A stretch of DNA of 19,037 nucleotides, from contig NZ_JABBOU010000089.1 of NCBI RefSeq assembly GCF_018853465.1, positions 1-19,037 on the forward strand, given 5' to 3'. Origin of the DNA: Acidithiobacillus montserratensis (GTDB taxonomy: Bacteria > Pseudomonadota > Gammaproteobacteria > Acidithiobacillales > Acidithiobacillaceae). The number at the start of each line of letters is the position of its first letter. Position 1 is the stretch's first letter. Below are positions 1-8,258 of the stretch, one piece after another. The position numbers and the translations under genes are program-made. The notes under the pieces are model-generated. The model saw only the letters and a list, made by a program, of their open reading frames with translations, had not been told where the DNA came from and made no database searches.

Positions 1-391
1 GCGTTTCGGTACCCGAAGCCACGGAAATGGCCGCCGTCAGCACATAATCCACAATCAGGGCCGAACCGCTGACCAGCCCCGCCTTGGGACCGAGCAGGGT
101 CGAGGCGGTGTGATAACCACCGCCTCCATCCGGAAAGAGGGCAATCACCTGTTTATAACCCGCCGAAATGATGAACACCGAAATCGGGATACCAATCGCC
201 AGAAAAACTGCGAGATATTCATGGCCCTTCAAGGCATAATAAATTTCCGGCGGACCATAGGCCGATGAGGACAAAGCGTCTGAACCCAACCCCACCCAGG
301 CCAGAAAGGCCGCCAGGGACAAACTCTCAAACAGTTTCGGGTTGAATACGTTTACGGCGCGGCGAAATCGGGGTAAGCGAATCCAGGCCAT
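1..391 (-). CDS. APC-type permease, N-terminal part (runs off the left edge)
   Basis: This is the first 130 codons of a membrane transporter that continues beyond the window. The visible part opens with a short basic cytoplasmic segment, then a stretch reading SLSLAAFLAWVGLGSDALSS followed by AYGPPE, which is typical of large APC-superfamily permeases annotated as amino acid or potassium transporters. A second hydrophobic span (about residues 67-85, VFLAIGIPISVFIISAG) and a glycine-rich loop FPDGGGGYH follow, then the start of a third span. The ATG at 389-391 comes directly after the TGA of the upstream L,D-transpeptidase gene, and a strong Shine-Dalgarno (GAGGAGG) lies about 6 bases before it, so translation is probably coupled. 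The substrate cannot be told from this fragment. Confidence 0.8.
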   Translation of the reverse strand, partial: MAWIRLPRFRRAVNVFNPKLFESLSLAAFLAWVGLGSDALSSSAYGPPEIYYALKGHEYLAVFLAIGIPISVFIISAGYKQVIALFPDGGGGYHTASTLLGPKAGLVSGSALIVDYVLTAAISVASGTET

Positions 392-946
392 TCAGGACCT
401 CCTCAACGGGGGAAAATCAACAGGGGGCTGTAGCCCGATAAAAACCGGGGATCCCGGCGCAATCGCTGGAAAAAGGCTGCATAACGCCTCGGGATGCATA
501 CGAATACAACCTGCAGAAACAGGTTGGCCAAGCCGCGTGGTATCAGCCGTGCCATGAATGTAAATATAACGGCGAAAAGTATCTTGCAAGGCGCCGCGAT
601 TCAGTCCCGGCTCCATCCCCGAGAGCCAGAGAATCCGCCCCAGTATCCAGTCTTGCTGGGGGATATCGGTCGCATCCCGGGGAGAAAAGCACGCTCCGGT
701 CCAGCGCCGCCCGCGCAGGATGGCGTTATTCGGCAAGCCTGCGCCGATTTTTGCGCGGACCTGATGCCAGCCGCGGGGCGTACAGGCGCTGTCACGCAAC
801 TCTCCTAAGCCGTTGCGGGCCGTAGACACCGGATATGGGGTCTGTTCGTCCAGAGCCGCCATCACCCGCAGTTGCTGACTGGCCACGTCCACCCACAGCC
901 AGTGAGCAGGGGGGTCATTTTTCAAAGAGAGCGATGGATTCGACAT
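392..946 (-). CDS. L,D-transpeptidase (YkuD domain), no visible signal peptide
   Basis: A 184-residue protein that is almost entirely a YkuD catalytic domain. The signature [10 protein letters not shown] followed by [10 protein letters not shown] supplies His131 and the nucleophile Cys147. Enzymes of this family form 3-3 cross-links in peptidoglycan or attach proteins to it, in the periplasm. Oddly, the N-terminus is polar and shows no hydrophobic export signal. I chose the ATG at 944-946, which overlaps the 3' end of rlmD by 32 bases; a TTG at 923-925 is an alternative with a smaller overlap. Starts further upstream lie deep inside rlmD and give no signal peptide either. The stop touches the start of the permease gene. 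The family call is firm; cellular location and substrate are unknown. Confidence 0.85.
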   Translation of the reverse strand: MSNPSLSLKNDPPAHWLWVDVASQQLRVMAALDEQTPYPVSTARNGLGELRDSACTPRGWHQVRAKIGAGLPNNAILRGRRWTGACFSPRDATDIPQQDWILGRILWLSGMEPGLNRGALQDTFRRYIYIHGTADTTRLGQPVSAGCIRMHPEALCSLFPAIAPGSPVFIGLQPPVDFPPLRRS

Positions 947-2237
947 GGGCAGTATGGGGGAACATGTTGACGACACCGGCAGCGCGCAGGGTATAGCCGC
1001 GCTGATGCACCAGATATTCGGCATCCCGCGCCAGCGTCGCCGGATTACAGGACACATAGACCAGACGGGCAACGCTGGGGGTCAGGCTTTGCAACACTTC
1101 CATGGCCCCACTGCGGGGAGGATCAATAAGCATTTTGTCGATTTTCCCTGCCATCTGAAAATCGCCCATCTGCGCCCGGGTCAGATCTGCCACCTGATAG
1201 CGGGCCAGGGCAGAAAGACCGTTAGCAGCGGCATTTTCCGTGGCCAAAGCCACCAGTCGCGCATCGCCTTCGATACCCAGCACTTCAGCCCCCAGACGGG
1301 CGATGGGCAGGGTGAAATTTCCTAGGCCACAAAACAAATCAAGGATATGGTCACCCGCCTGGGGGCGCAACAAGGCCATGGCGCGACGCACCATCACCTG
1401 ATTAACCGGCTGATTCACCTGGGTAAAAACCAGCGGATCAAAGCGCATGCGCAGTTGATAATCAGGCAGGTCATAATGCAGGGCGGGAGGCTGTTCGGGA
1501 AAAAGTGGATGGAGGGTATCGGGACCGCGCGGCTGCAACCAGATTTGCAGGTCGTGATCCTGCCCGAACTGACGCAGATGCTGGATATCACTGTCTGCCA
1601 ACGGACGCATGTGCCGGAATACCAGGGCCACGGCATCAGGCGTGCAGGCCACCTCAATCTGGGGAAAATCCTGGGGCGACTGCATCTGGCTGATCAAGAC
1701 CCGCAATTCCGCAATACGCTGTCCCACTCTAGGGTCCAGCACCAGACATTGCTGCATGTCCACCACATAGTTGCTGCTGCGCTCCCGGAAGCCGACCAGG
1801 GCTCCCCGGGTTTTGGGCGTGCGCACCGACAATCGCGCCTTGCTGCGATAGCCGAGGCCTGTTCCGAAAATAGGCGGCAAAATCCGTTGGGGACGCACTT
1901 TGCCAATGCGCCAGAGATTATCCTCCAACTGTCGTTGCTTGATGGCCACCTGCGCCGTCAACTCCAAATGCTGCAAACTGCAACCGCCGCAGAGTCCAAA
2001 ATGCGGACAGGGCGGTGGCACCCGCAAGGACGAGCTTTTCAGGAGAGCGACCGTTTCCCCCCGCTCAAAGGTCTTGTGATTTTCCGTGCGCCGGGCCAGC
2101 ACATATTCGCCGGGCAGGGCACCATCCACAAACAGCACCTTGCCATCGACCCGGGCAATACCGCGCCCTTCGCCATCCAGACTCTCAATATGCACCCTTT
2201 CGGGTACGGCATCGCGAATGAGTTTAGGGCGCGACAT
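915..2237 (-). CDS. rlmD: 23S rRNA (uracil-1939-C5)-methyltransferase RlmD
   Basis: A 440-residue protein, close to the 433 of E. coli RlmD, which methylates U1939 of 23S rRNA using S-adenosylmethionine. An N-terminal TRAM RNA-binding domain covers about residues 8-68. The four cysteines expected to hold a 4Fe-4S cluster are present: Cys77, Cys83 and Cys86 ([10 protein letters not shown]) and Cys164. The C-terminal Rossmann domain has the SAM motif [10 protein letters not shown] (299-308), IDPPRSG (371-377), the catalytic Cys397 in [11 protein letters not shown] and the general base Glu433. The ATG at 2235-2237 was chosen because it begins right before the TRAM domain; the open frame extends 43 codons further into the upstream exonuclease gene with no family-like sequence. 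It overlaps that gene by 14 bases. Confidence 0.93.
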   Translation of the reverse strand: MSRPKLIRDAVPERVHIESLDGEGRGIARVDGKVLFVDGALPGEYVLARRTENHKTFERGETVALLKSSSLRVPPPCPHFGLCGGCSLQHLELTAQVAIKQRQLEDNLWRIGKVRPQRILPPIFGTGLGYRSKARLSVRTPKTRGALVGFRERSSNYVVDMQQCLVLDPRVGQRIAELRVLISQMQSPQDFPQIEVACTPDAVALVFRHMRPLADSDIQHLRQFGQDHDLQIWLQPRGPDTLHPLFPEQPPALHYDLPDYQLRMRFDPLVFTQVNQPVNQVMVRRAMALLRPQAGDHILDLFCGLGNFTLPIARLGAEVLGIEGDARLVALATENAAANGLSALARYQVADLTRAQMGDFQMAGKIDKMLIDPPRSGAMEVLQSLTPSVARLVYVSCNPATLARDAEYLVHQRGYTLRAAGVVNMFPHTAHVESIALFEK

Positions 2238-3045
2238 GCAGGTTTTCCGGCCACAAGTCGAGAAACTCCCGGATGTGGGCCTCATCACGGTGCTGTAAAT
2301 AGCTGCGCAACTGGGTTTGCCGGGCTTCGTAGGTGGATTTGTCGAGGTGCCCCCGGGTGAACTCAAAGCGCAGATGCATCAAGGCGGTATTGAGCACATC
2401 CACCTCGCAGTACTGGCGGATGGAGGCTATTTCCCCTTGCTGGTAATGCGTCAACACTTCTGCACCGCTCATGCCGAGCTTGCCGGGCAGGCCCAGTAAC
2501 AGGGCCATGTCCTGCAAACGGGCGACGTTACGGGTCTGATACCCGGAGAGCAGGTCCATAAGATCCAGATGGCGTTCATGATAACGACTGGTGTAATTAT
2601 TCCAGCGATAGCTGCTGTCACCCTGCCCCTGCTCCCAGTAGCGCGCCGCCGGAATGCCGTGCAGGAAAGCCCGGTAATGCAGCACCGGCAGATCAAAAGC
2701 AGCACCATTCCAGGACACCAGTTGCGGGGCGTGGCGCTGAATCATCTGGAAGAAGGCATGCACCAGGGTGGCTTCACTATCGCCTAACGCTCCAAAGCTG
2801 CTGAGCTTGACCTGATCGCCCTGCCACCACAAGGCGGAAATGGCCACCACCTGATGCAGATAGGGGCGCAAAAACTCAGTGGCTCCCTGGGTTTCAATAC
2901 GGCGTTGATGCTGCAGCAACTCCGCCACACCCGCATCATCGGCCAGGTCAATACCATGCAGACGCCGACCTCCGGCAATATCCGGAATGGTCTCGATATC
3001 AAAAACCAGGATATTCTGCAAAGTAAGATTTATTTCTTCTGCCAC
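2224..3045 (-). CDS. PolB-type 3'-5' exonuclease domain protein (DNA_pol_B_exo2 family)
   Basis: A stand-alone DnaQ-like exonuclease domain related to the proofreading domain of family B DNA polymerases. Exo I is VFDIETIPD (Asp16, Glu18), Exo II is [12 protein letters not shown] (Asn113, Asp118), and Exo III is YCEVDVLNT (Tyr212, Asp216). The family hallmark [19 protein letters not shown] is also present (148-166). These acidic residues would bind two metal ions. The cellular role of the family is not established. The start is uncertain: GTG at 3043-3045 gives 273 residues and a 16-base overlap with the lipoprotein gene, while TTG at 3019-3021 gives 265 residues beginning immediately before the first beta strand, as in typical relatives. 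Neither has a good Shine-Dalgarno. It lies between an envelope lipoprotein gene and rlmD. Confidence 0.85.
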   Translation of the reverse strand: MAEEINLTLQNILVFDIETIPDIAGGRRLHGIDLADDAGVAELLQHQRRIETQGATEFLRPYLHQVVAISALWWQGDQVKLSSFGALGDSEATLVHAFFQMIQRHAPQLVSWNGAAFDLPVLHYRAFLHGIPAARYWEQGQGDSSYRWNNYTSRYHERHLDLMDLLSGYQTRNVARLQDMALLLGLPGKLGMSGAEVLTHYQQGEIASIRQYCEVDVLNTALMHLRFEFTRGHLDKSTYEARQTQLRSYLQHRDEAHIREFLDLWPENLHVAP

Positions 3046-3728
3046 TGCCCACTGGCATTCTGGTACCAGTATCCGGCCGGAGCCTTGCTGATCCAGGTCT
3101 GGGCAAAGGTCTGCTGAATTTGTCCTTCCCAGTCGGGATGCCCATTGGCATTGGCAATTTGCTGATAAAGATTCTGCAGGGCACTGTTGTTGCTGCTGAC
3201 CAACCCGCTGAGACCGGCGCGAGCCTGCAAGGACACCGCCGCTGCATCATGAATGGCGACCAGGCCATTGGCAGTCCAGCCCACTGCACCGCTCTCGAAA
3301 TAGGGGCGCATCTGCGCGGCGATGGCTTCCAGCTGAGCCCGGGCAGCCTGCACCCCGGGACTCGAGGCATTCAGGTCGGCTGCCGCTTCAGCCGAAGTAC
3401 TCACGACCGAAAATCCCGTAGCCAGCAGATACCCTGCCACATGGGCCGGGGTCAGGCGCTCAAAAGCACTGGGAGCCGGCGAAGCGGCGGGGGCGGTCGC
3501 TGCCGGGGCTGACTGATCAGGAACTGCAGAGGCGGGAGCCGGGGGAGTAACTACTGCGCCATGGGCAGCCGCCTTATACACCTCACCCACCACCTGATCC
3601 GCCAGGCGCTTGGCTGCCGCAGCCGGAAAATAAATATTCACAGTGACGCAAGCCGAAAGGCCCACGAGCATGCCCAGCAGCAACAGTGCCTGGGCGCTGC
3701 GGGTTTTCAGCCAATTTTGCCTGATCAT
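3030..3728 (-). CDS. Lipoprotein with YdbL/DUF1318 domain, apparent YnbE-YdbL fusion
   Basis: A 232-residue protein with a lipoprotein signal peptide: positive start, hydrophobic ALLLLGMLVG and lipobox LSAC with Cys27. The mature protein begins with a short beta-prone segment VTVNIYFP, as in the small lipoprotein YnbE of enteric bacteria. A long Ala/Pro linker follows (about 57-88), then a hydrophobic patch with an AEA motif (about 97-117). The rest resembles YdbL (DUF1318): ESGAVGWTANGLVAI, LYQQIANANG and the C-terminal ending [14 protein letters not shown]. In E. coli, YdbH, YnbE and YdbL act together in phospholipid transport between the inner and outer membranes. Here the gene follows the ydbH-like gene by 6 bases. 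The domain call is good; the fusion reading is inference from remembered sequences. Confidence 0.8.
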   Translation of the reverse strand: MIRQNWLKTRSAQALLLLGMLVGLSACVTVNIYFPAAAAKRLADQVVGEVYKAAAHGAVVTPPAPASAVPDQSAPAATAPAASPAPSAFERLTPAHVAGYLLATGFSVVSTSAEAAADLNASSPGVQAARAQLEAIAAQMRPYFESGAVGWTANGLVAIHDAAAVSLQARAGLSGLVSSNNSALQNLYQQIANANGHPDWEGQIQQTFAQTWISKAPAGYWYQNASGQWQKK

Positions 3729-3734
3729 CTCTGT

Positions 3735-5804
3735 CTATTCTCCTGTGTGCATCTGCGGTCCGGTTTCCATGGCCGTTTTCAGTCTGGCCAGCAATTCATC
3801 CCAACTGACCCGGCGATTGTACCCCACTATATCCACCCTGGGCAGCCCTTGTCCCTGCAAAATCACAAAACCACCATTTTCTGTCCCCACTCCTGAAAGC
3901 TCGGCGATGCCATTGTCCAGGTCAATCCCCATTCCCAACTGACGGTAACTGAAGGTCTTGAACAAACGTAAAAACATCCCCTGAAAAAAGCCGCTGATGC
4001 CCTCTCCCCCGCCTAATTTGGTAATGCTTTGAACGGCCTGATAACTGATTTTCTGGGGAACGCCCGGGGTCTTTACGGTCGCGAAACGGCCCTGAAAAGC
4101 CTCGGGAGACCAGTTCAGCAGGTAAAGATGACGCAAATCCCCATCCAGCACGCCGCTGATATAACCAAAGTGAAAGGCTTCGGTGAGCGGCTTCAACTGT
4201 AACCCCTGTACCGAGACATTGGCCCGCAACAGGGGCATCACACCCAGGAAATTTTGCACCTGCAAATCACGGACCCGGACTTTGCCCCCGAAAATACCCG
4301 CACTCAATTCGCCGCTGGTGCGAATGGTACCGGCATGGTAGGTCAGTTCCGGTATGGTGGCCTGAATCGTCCCGGTAAATGGCGGCCAGTGCATGATCCG
4401 GGTCAGTGATCGCATACTCAGCCCCTTCAGGTCACCACGCATGGCAAAGCCGGAATGCGTCCCCCGCCAATGCCCGGAGAGTTGCTGAAAATGCAGAACA
4501 CCACCTAGAAGATGAATATCCAGGGGACGGTACAAGGCAAAACCGCCAGGGTGCAGAGCCAGCCGCAGCGCCACGGGTCCAAGAGGAATATGGTACAAGG
4601 TAGCGCGCTGCCAATGAAACACCGCGCTTTCCACCGGCGAGTGTTCGCCCCAGGCCCCATGGCTGCTGACCCCCTGCAAGCTCATGGGCGGACTAGAAAA
4701 ACTGCCGTTCTGCAGATCCCAACGCAGGGCGTGCAACGCCGGATCGCCGCCCACAGAAAAGTGCAGGCGTCCGGCCAGCAGGGCTTGCGCCGCAAAACTA
4801 CTGGCCGGCAACAAGGGTTTGATCCAGGTCGCGAAGAGAGGTTCCAGGCCGACATCCACATCGCGCAAATCCCAGCGCATGGAAGCACCATGAATCGGCC
4901 GACTCACGGCGAAACTGGCTGTGCCGAGTTCCGGCCAGTCGATACGGCCCCGGTCCAGACGCCACTGTTGCGCCGTCTGTTGCCAATCACTATGCACCAT
5001 CACCGGATGCACCGGCGCCGCCCAGTACCAGGGACTCCACAATATCCCGCCCTCGCTCCAGCGGAGCTGCATTTGTCCCTGCCAGTGTTGCTGCCATTGG
5101 CCATCACCCGTGAGCGTTGCGGCCACATTCTGGGCGGCTTGCAAACCATCAGGGCTACTGAACTGCCCCTTCTGCAGCTGCGCCACAAAATGCATCCGCT
5201 TTACCTGTGACCAGTTTTCTCCATCAGACGTTACCTGCCAATGCAGCGCGCCGCCCGCCTGCCAGTGAGCGGGAAGGAGATGCAGGGCGGGGACCCATCC
5301 TTTCAGAGCCAGCTCTCCCTGGGCCTGCATTTGCCAGTGCCCCGTTGCCCCACTCCGGGCATACAGGGCCAGGTGCCCGAATGTGGCCCCTTGCAGATGG
5401 AGCTGCAAGCTACCCGCGCCATCGCTACGTAACGCTTGCAAGCGACCGCCACTCTGCAGCCCTCCCCAGGGACTTCCCGAAACCGCCAGATGCAGGCCGG
5501 TACAGGACCAGCCATGCCGGGTCTGCAAGATGCAATGACCCTGCATTTTTTGCCATATTCGTTGCTTGCCCATCGTTACGGCTCCAGCCTGCATTTGCAG
5601 CTGAGCGACGCTGCGGGAACGGGTCTGCAGCAACATCCGCAAGTGCTGCGCTTGCCAGCCTGACCCCTGCACGCTGGCGGCACTGATTTCCAGGGTTTGC
5701 GCCCCGGCAGAGTCCGCGAGCAAGAGTCCACAGCCGCAGAGCAGCAACAGGCTGATCAAGCCCCGGAGGAAAGCCCGTGCATGGAACATGATGAAAGCCT
5801 GCAT
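3735..5804 (-). CDS. ydbH: YdbH-like AsmA-family protein (intermembrane phospholipid transport)
   Basis: A 689-residue protein with an N-terminal hydrophobic anchor (LISLLLLCGCGLLLADSAGA) and a long, beta-rich, Gln/Trp-rich body. The last 130 or so residues carry the YdbH domain (PF11739, misleadingly named dicarboxylate transport): FGYISGVLDGDLRHLYLLNW, a SITKLGGGEGISGF segment, FSYRQLGMGIDL, and the ending GQGLPRVDIVGYNRRVSWDE. E. coli YdbH (879 residues) belongs to the AsmA-like bridge proteins with TamB and YhdP. This copy is about 190 residues shorter, mainly in the body. The start is uncertain: GTG at 5808-5810 directly follows the cysM stop; ATG at 5802-5804 has GAG five bases upstream and was chosen; ATG at 5787-5789 is also possible. 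The lipoprotein partner gene follows 6 bases downstream. Confidence 0.82.
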   Translation of the reverse strand: MQAFIMFHARAFLRGLISLLLLCGCGLLLADSAGAQTLEISAASVQGSGWQAQHLRMLLQTRSRSVAQLQMQAGAVTMGKQRIWQKMQGHCILQTRHGWSCTGLHLAVSGSPWGGLQSGGRLQALRSDGAGSLQLHLQGATFGHLALYARSGATGHWQMQAQGELALKGWVPALHLLPAHWQAGGALHWQVTSDGENWSQVKRMHFVAQLQKGQFSSPDGLQAAQNVAATLTGDGQWQQHWQGQMQLRWSEGGILWSPWYWAAPVHPVMVHSDWQQTAQQWRLDRGRIDWPELGTASFAVSRPIHGASMRWDLRDVDVGLEPLFATWIKPLLPASSFAAQALLAGRLHFSVGGDPALHALRWDLQNGSFSSPPMSLQGVSSHGAWGEHSPVESAVFHWQRATLYHIPLGPVALRLALHPGGFALYRPLDIHLLGGVLHFQQLSGHWRGTHSGFAMRGDLKGLSMRSLTRIMHWPPFTGTIQATIPELTYHAGTIRTSGELSAGIFGGKVRVRDLQVQNFLGVMPLLRANVSVQGLQLKPLTEAFHFGYISGVLDGDLRHLYLLNWSPEAFQGRFATVKTPGVPQKISYQAVQSITKLGGGEGISGFFQGMFLRLFKTFSYRQLGMGIDLDNGIAELSGVGTENGGFVILQGQGLPRVDIVGYNRRVSWDELLARLKTAMETGPQMHTGE

Positions 5805-5810
5805 CGCCAC

Positions 5811-6695
5811 TCAGGCCGGGAAAATACCCGTACTCAGGTAACGATCGCCACGATCGCAAATAATGGCAACCAGCACCCCCTGCTCCAGATTGCGGGCCAC
5901 GCGCAGGGCAGCAGCCACCGCGCCTCCCGAAGAGATACCCGCCAGCACCCCTTCATCCCGGGCCAGACGCCGGGTCATATCCTCGGCTTCTTCCTGGGTC
6001 ACGTCCTCAATCTGGCTGACCATCTCGCGATGATAGATTTTCGGCAGATAGGCCTCCGGCCAGCGGCGGATTCCCGGTATTTTTGCTCCTTCAGCAGGTT
6101 GTACGCCGACAATCTGAATAGCTGGATTCACGGCCCGCAGATACCGGGAAGTCCCCATGATCGTGCCGGTGGTGCCCATGGATGATACGAAATGGGTCAC
6201 TGTGCCCCGGGTATCCCGCCAGATTTCCGGTCCGGTACTGAGATAATGGGCTTCCGGATTGTCCGGATTGGAAAACTGATCGAGCATGACCCCTTCTCCA
6301 GCTGCCACCATCTGCCGGGCCAGATCAATGGAACCCTCAATACTGCCTTCTGCCGGAGTCAATATGACCTCGGCGCCATAAGCGCGCATCACTTGGCGGC
6401 GCTCAATACTCATGTTTTCGGGCATGATCAGGGTCATCGGAATACCCCGCACCGAAGCAGCCATAGCCAGGGCAATCCCGGTATTTCCGCTAGTAGGCTC
6501 AATCAGGCGTGTGGAAGTGTTGATGGTGCCCCGCTCCAGAGCGCGACGGATCATGTTCATGGCCGGGCGATCCTTCACGGAACCCGCCGGATTATTGCCC
6601 TCCAGCTTGCCAAAAATCCGGACGCCGGCACGGGGTGCCAGACTACTCAATTCGCAAAGGGGCGTATTGCCCACCCAGTCTTCCAAACCAGCCAT
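5811..6695 (-). CDS. cysM: Cysteine synthase B (O-acetylserine sulfhydrylase)
   Basis: A 294-residue PLP enzyme of fold type II. It replaces the acetyl group of O-acetylserine with sulfide (or thiosulfate, for CysM) to make cysteine (or S-sulfocysteine). The PLP lysine is Lys41 in NPAGSVKDRP, the substrate loop is PTSGNTG (67-73) and the phosphate loop is SSMGTTGT (171-178). Features that favour CysM over CysK are the segment IPGIRRWPEAYLPKI (206-220) and the ending CDRGDRYLSTGIF. A strong Shine-Dalgarno (GAGGAG) stands about 8 bases before the ATG. It is the first gene of the seven-gene minus-strand run; its stop codon abuts the possible GTG start of the ydbH-like gene. No other sulfur assimilation gene is next to it. 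Confidence 0.93.
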   Translation of the reverse strand: MAGLEDWVGNTPLCELSSLAPRAGVRIFGKLEGNNPAGSVKDRPAMNMIRRALERGTINTSTRLIEPTSGNTGIALAMAASVRGIPMTLIMPENMSIERRQVMRAYGAEVILTPAEGSIEGSIDLARQMVAAGEGVMLDQFSNPDNPEAHYLSTGPEIWRDTRGTVTHFVSSMGTTGTIMGTSRYLRAVNPAIQIVGVQPAEGAKIPGIRRWPEAYLPKIYHREMVSQIEDVTQEEAEDMTRRLARDEGVLAGISSGGAVAAALRVARNLEQGVLVAIICDRGDRYLSTGIFPA

Positions 6696-6797
6696 CCTGT
6701 TCTCCTCATATCGTTTCCGGATAGGCCTTCATCATAGACCCAAGCGGTAAAGATGGGCTATCTTGCCCCTTCACTAAAGTCGACAGCAAAACCGGCA
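6696..6797. promoter_or_regulatory. Divergent promoter region between cysM and the VIT gene
   Basis: The 102 bases between two divergent genes must hold at least one promoter. On the plus strand a possible pair is TAGACC at 6735-6740 and TATCTT at 6759-6764, 18 bases apart. On the minus strand a TATGAT-like -10 lies at 6731-6736 but has no convincing -35. The two candidates overlap, so the promoters may compete. Both are weak matches found by eye. Confidence 0.35.
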
Positions 6798-7493
6798 ATG
6801 GACAACAACCACTCTGAAAATCACGAAAAAAACACCGGCTGGCTGCGTGCTGGTGTACTGGGTGCCAATGATGGCCTGCTTTCCACGGCCGGACTGCTCA
6901 GTGGCGTCATTGCCGGCCAGGCCAATCATGACCAGATCCTGCTGGCCGGAGTAGCAGCCTTGTTATCCGGGGCTTTATCTATGGCAGCGGGGGAATATGT
7001 TTCGGTCAGCTCCCAGCGTGACAGCCAGAAGGCGCAACTGCACCAGGAAGCCCAGGAAATTCGGAAAAACCCCGAACTGGAACAACTGGAGCTTTGTAAA
7101 ATCTACATGGATCGGGGACTGGATGAGGCCTTGGCTCGACAGGTTTCTTTTCAGCTGATGCAGCGCGACCCCCTCGAAGCCCATGCCCGGGAAGAACTGG
7201 GGTTGACAGAAGTAGCCAGGGCGCGCCCGCTGCAGGCGGCCACAGCCTCCGCAATTTCCTTTATCAGCGGCGCTCTACCGCCGGTACTGATCAGCACGTT
7301 GATGCCTCATGCCTATGCATTGCCGGCCTTGTTCATCATTACCCTGATCTTGCTGGCTCTGTTAGGAGGGATTTCGGCACGCATCGGCGGCGCCAAGGTC
7401 CGCGCCGGAGCGCTGCGCGTGCTATTCTGGGGGAGTGTGGCATTGGCTTTTACGGCACTGGTCGGTCATCTGCTGAGTCAGGCCATCAGTTAG
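6798..7493 (+). CDS. VIT1/CCC1 family iron or manganese transporter
   Basis: A 231-residue membrane protein of the VIT/CCC1 family, which moves ferrous iron or manganese out of the cytoplasm. The start region NHSENHEKNTGWLRAGVLGA and the motif GANDGLLSTAGL (22-33) place Asp25 at the family's conserved transport aspartate; SMAAGEYVSVSSQRD (61-75) is the second signature with Met62 and Glu66. An acidic cytoplasmic segment (about 76-145) separates the first two membrane spans from the last three, as in the plant iron transporter. The ATG at 6798 was chosen because relatives start just before this NHSENH stretch; the open frame extends 15 codons further up into the likely promoter. In an iron-rich acid habitat a metal detoxification role would be sensible, but that is inference. 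pgl follows after 25 bases. Confidence 0.88.
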   Translation: MDNNHSENHEKNTGWLRAGVLGANDGLLSTAGLLSGVIAGQANHDQILLAGVAALLSGALSMAAGEYVSVSSQRDSQKAQLHQEAQEIRKNPELEQLELCKIYMDRGLDEALARQVSFQLMQRDPLEAHAREELGLTEVARARPLQAATASAISFISGALPPVLISTLMPHAYALPALFIITLILLALLGGISARIGGAKVRAGALRVLFWGSVALAFTALVGHLLSQAIS

Positions 7494-7518
7494 GTTTCGA
7501 CGTCAGAAGGAATTCAGC

Positions 7519-8229
7519 ATGCTTCGAGAAAACATCTCACCGCGATGGCATATTTATCCCGATAACGCAGAAATCAGCACCCGACTGGCTGCCGCCATTA
7601 CCCGGATGGCCGCTGAAGCTGTCGCCCGGCGTGGGGCTTTTCATCTGGTGGTAGCAGGCGGCAATACCCCGCGCGCCGCCTATGTCCATTTGCCCGCGCT
7701 AGGGAGCGACTGGCAGCACTGGCATATTTATCATGGCGATGAGCGCTGCCTGGCGGTGGACGCTGCCGAACGTAACAGCGTGATGCTGGAAGCCACCTGG
7801 TTATCACAAGTGCCCATCCCCCGCACCCAGATTCATCACATCCCGGCAGAGAGAGGCGCACAAGAAGCCGCCCGGATCTATGCCGAAGTGCTGCCCCGGC
7901 AACCCTTCGATCTGGTTCTTCTCGGTCTCGGCGAGGATGGTCACACCGCCAGCCTGTTTCCCGGCCATGACTGGGGCCAGGACACACACACACCCGCCAC
8001 TCTGGCTATTTTTGATGCCGCCAAGGCTCCGGCGGAGAGAGTCAGCCTCAGTGCCTGGCGGCTGCGTCAAACCCGGGCCCTGTTTTTTCTGGTCTGTGGC
8101 GCTGGCAAACAAAATGCTCTGCGGGCCTGGCTGCAGAACGCGCCTATTCCGGCCACGACGGTGGGCAGTGATGCTGATGTGTGGCTGGACATGGCCGCCT
8201 GGCCGGAAACATTGCCCGAAACCCGATAG
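7519..8229 (+). CDS. pgl: 6-phosphogluconolactonase
   Basis: A 236-residue protein of the DevB/SOL type that hydrolyses 6-phosphogluconolactone in the oxidative pentose phosphate pathway. Motifs are VAGGNTPRAAY (45-55), YHGDERCLAVDAAERNS (71-87) and the signature DLVLLGLGEDGHTASLFPGH (131-150), with His142 as the likely catalytic base. A good Shine-Dalgarno (AGAAGGA) precedes the ATG. The usual partner zwf is not in this window; the gene instead follows the VIT transporter and converges on the SPFH gene, with only 29 bases between their stop codons. A supply of glucose-6-phosphate from the glycogen and glucokinase genes nearby would feed the same pathway. Confidence 0.92.
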   Translation: MLRENISPRWHIYPDNAEISTRLAAAITRMAAEAVARRGAFHLVVAGGNTPRAAYVHLPALGSDWQHWHIYHGDERCLAVDAAERNSVMLEATWLSQVPIPRTQIHHIPAERGAQEAARIYAEVLPRQPFDLVLLGLGEDGHTASLFPGHDWGQDTHTPATLAIFDAAKAPAERVSLSAWRLRQTRALFFLVCGAGKQNALRAWLQNAPIPATTVGSDADVWLDMAAWPETLPETR

Positions 8230-8258
8230 ACGGCATCAGGCGTGCCGCCGCCCACAAG

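Noticed and set aside
1631..1645. A 15-base string shared with 8231-8245
   Set aside because: It is a single short match, one copy inside rlmD and one between genes, with no further copies or flanking similarity; chance is enough.
1347..2360. A 337-codon open frame opposite rlmD
   Set aside because: It is antisense to a gene with complete catalytic and iron-sulfur motifs, and has no family features of its own.
6753..6797. Upstream ATG start for the VIT gene
   Set aside because: The extra 15 residues are unlike relatives and the ATG overlaps the likely promoter; the ATG at 6798 matches the usual family start.
8231..8247. Hairpin CGGCA-TCAGGCG-TGCCG between the convergent pgl and SPFH genes as a terminator
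   Set aside because: The stem is only 5 base pairs, with no T-tract on either side.
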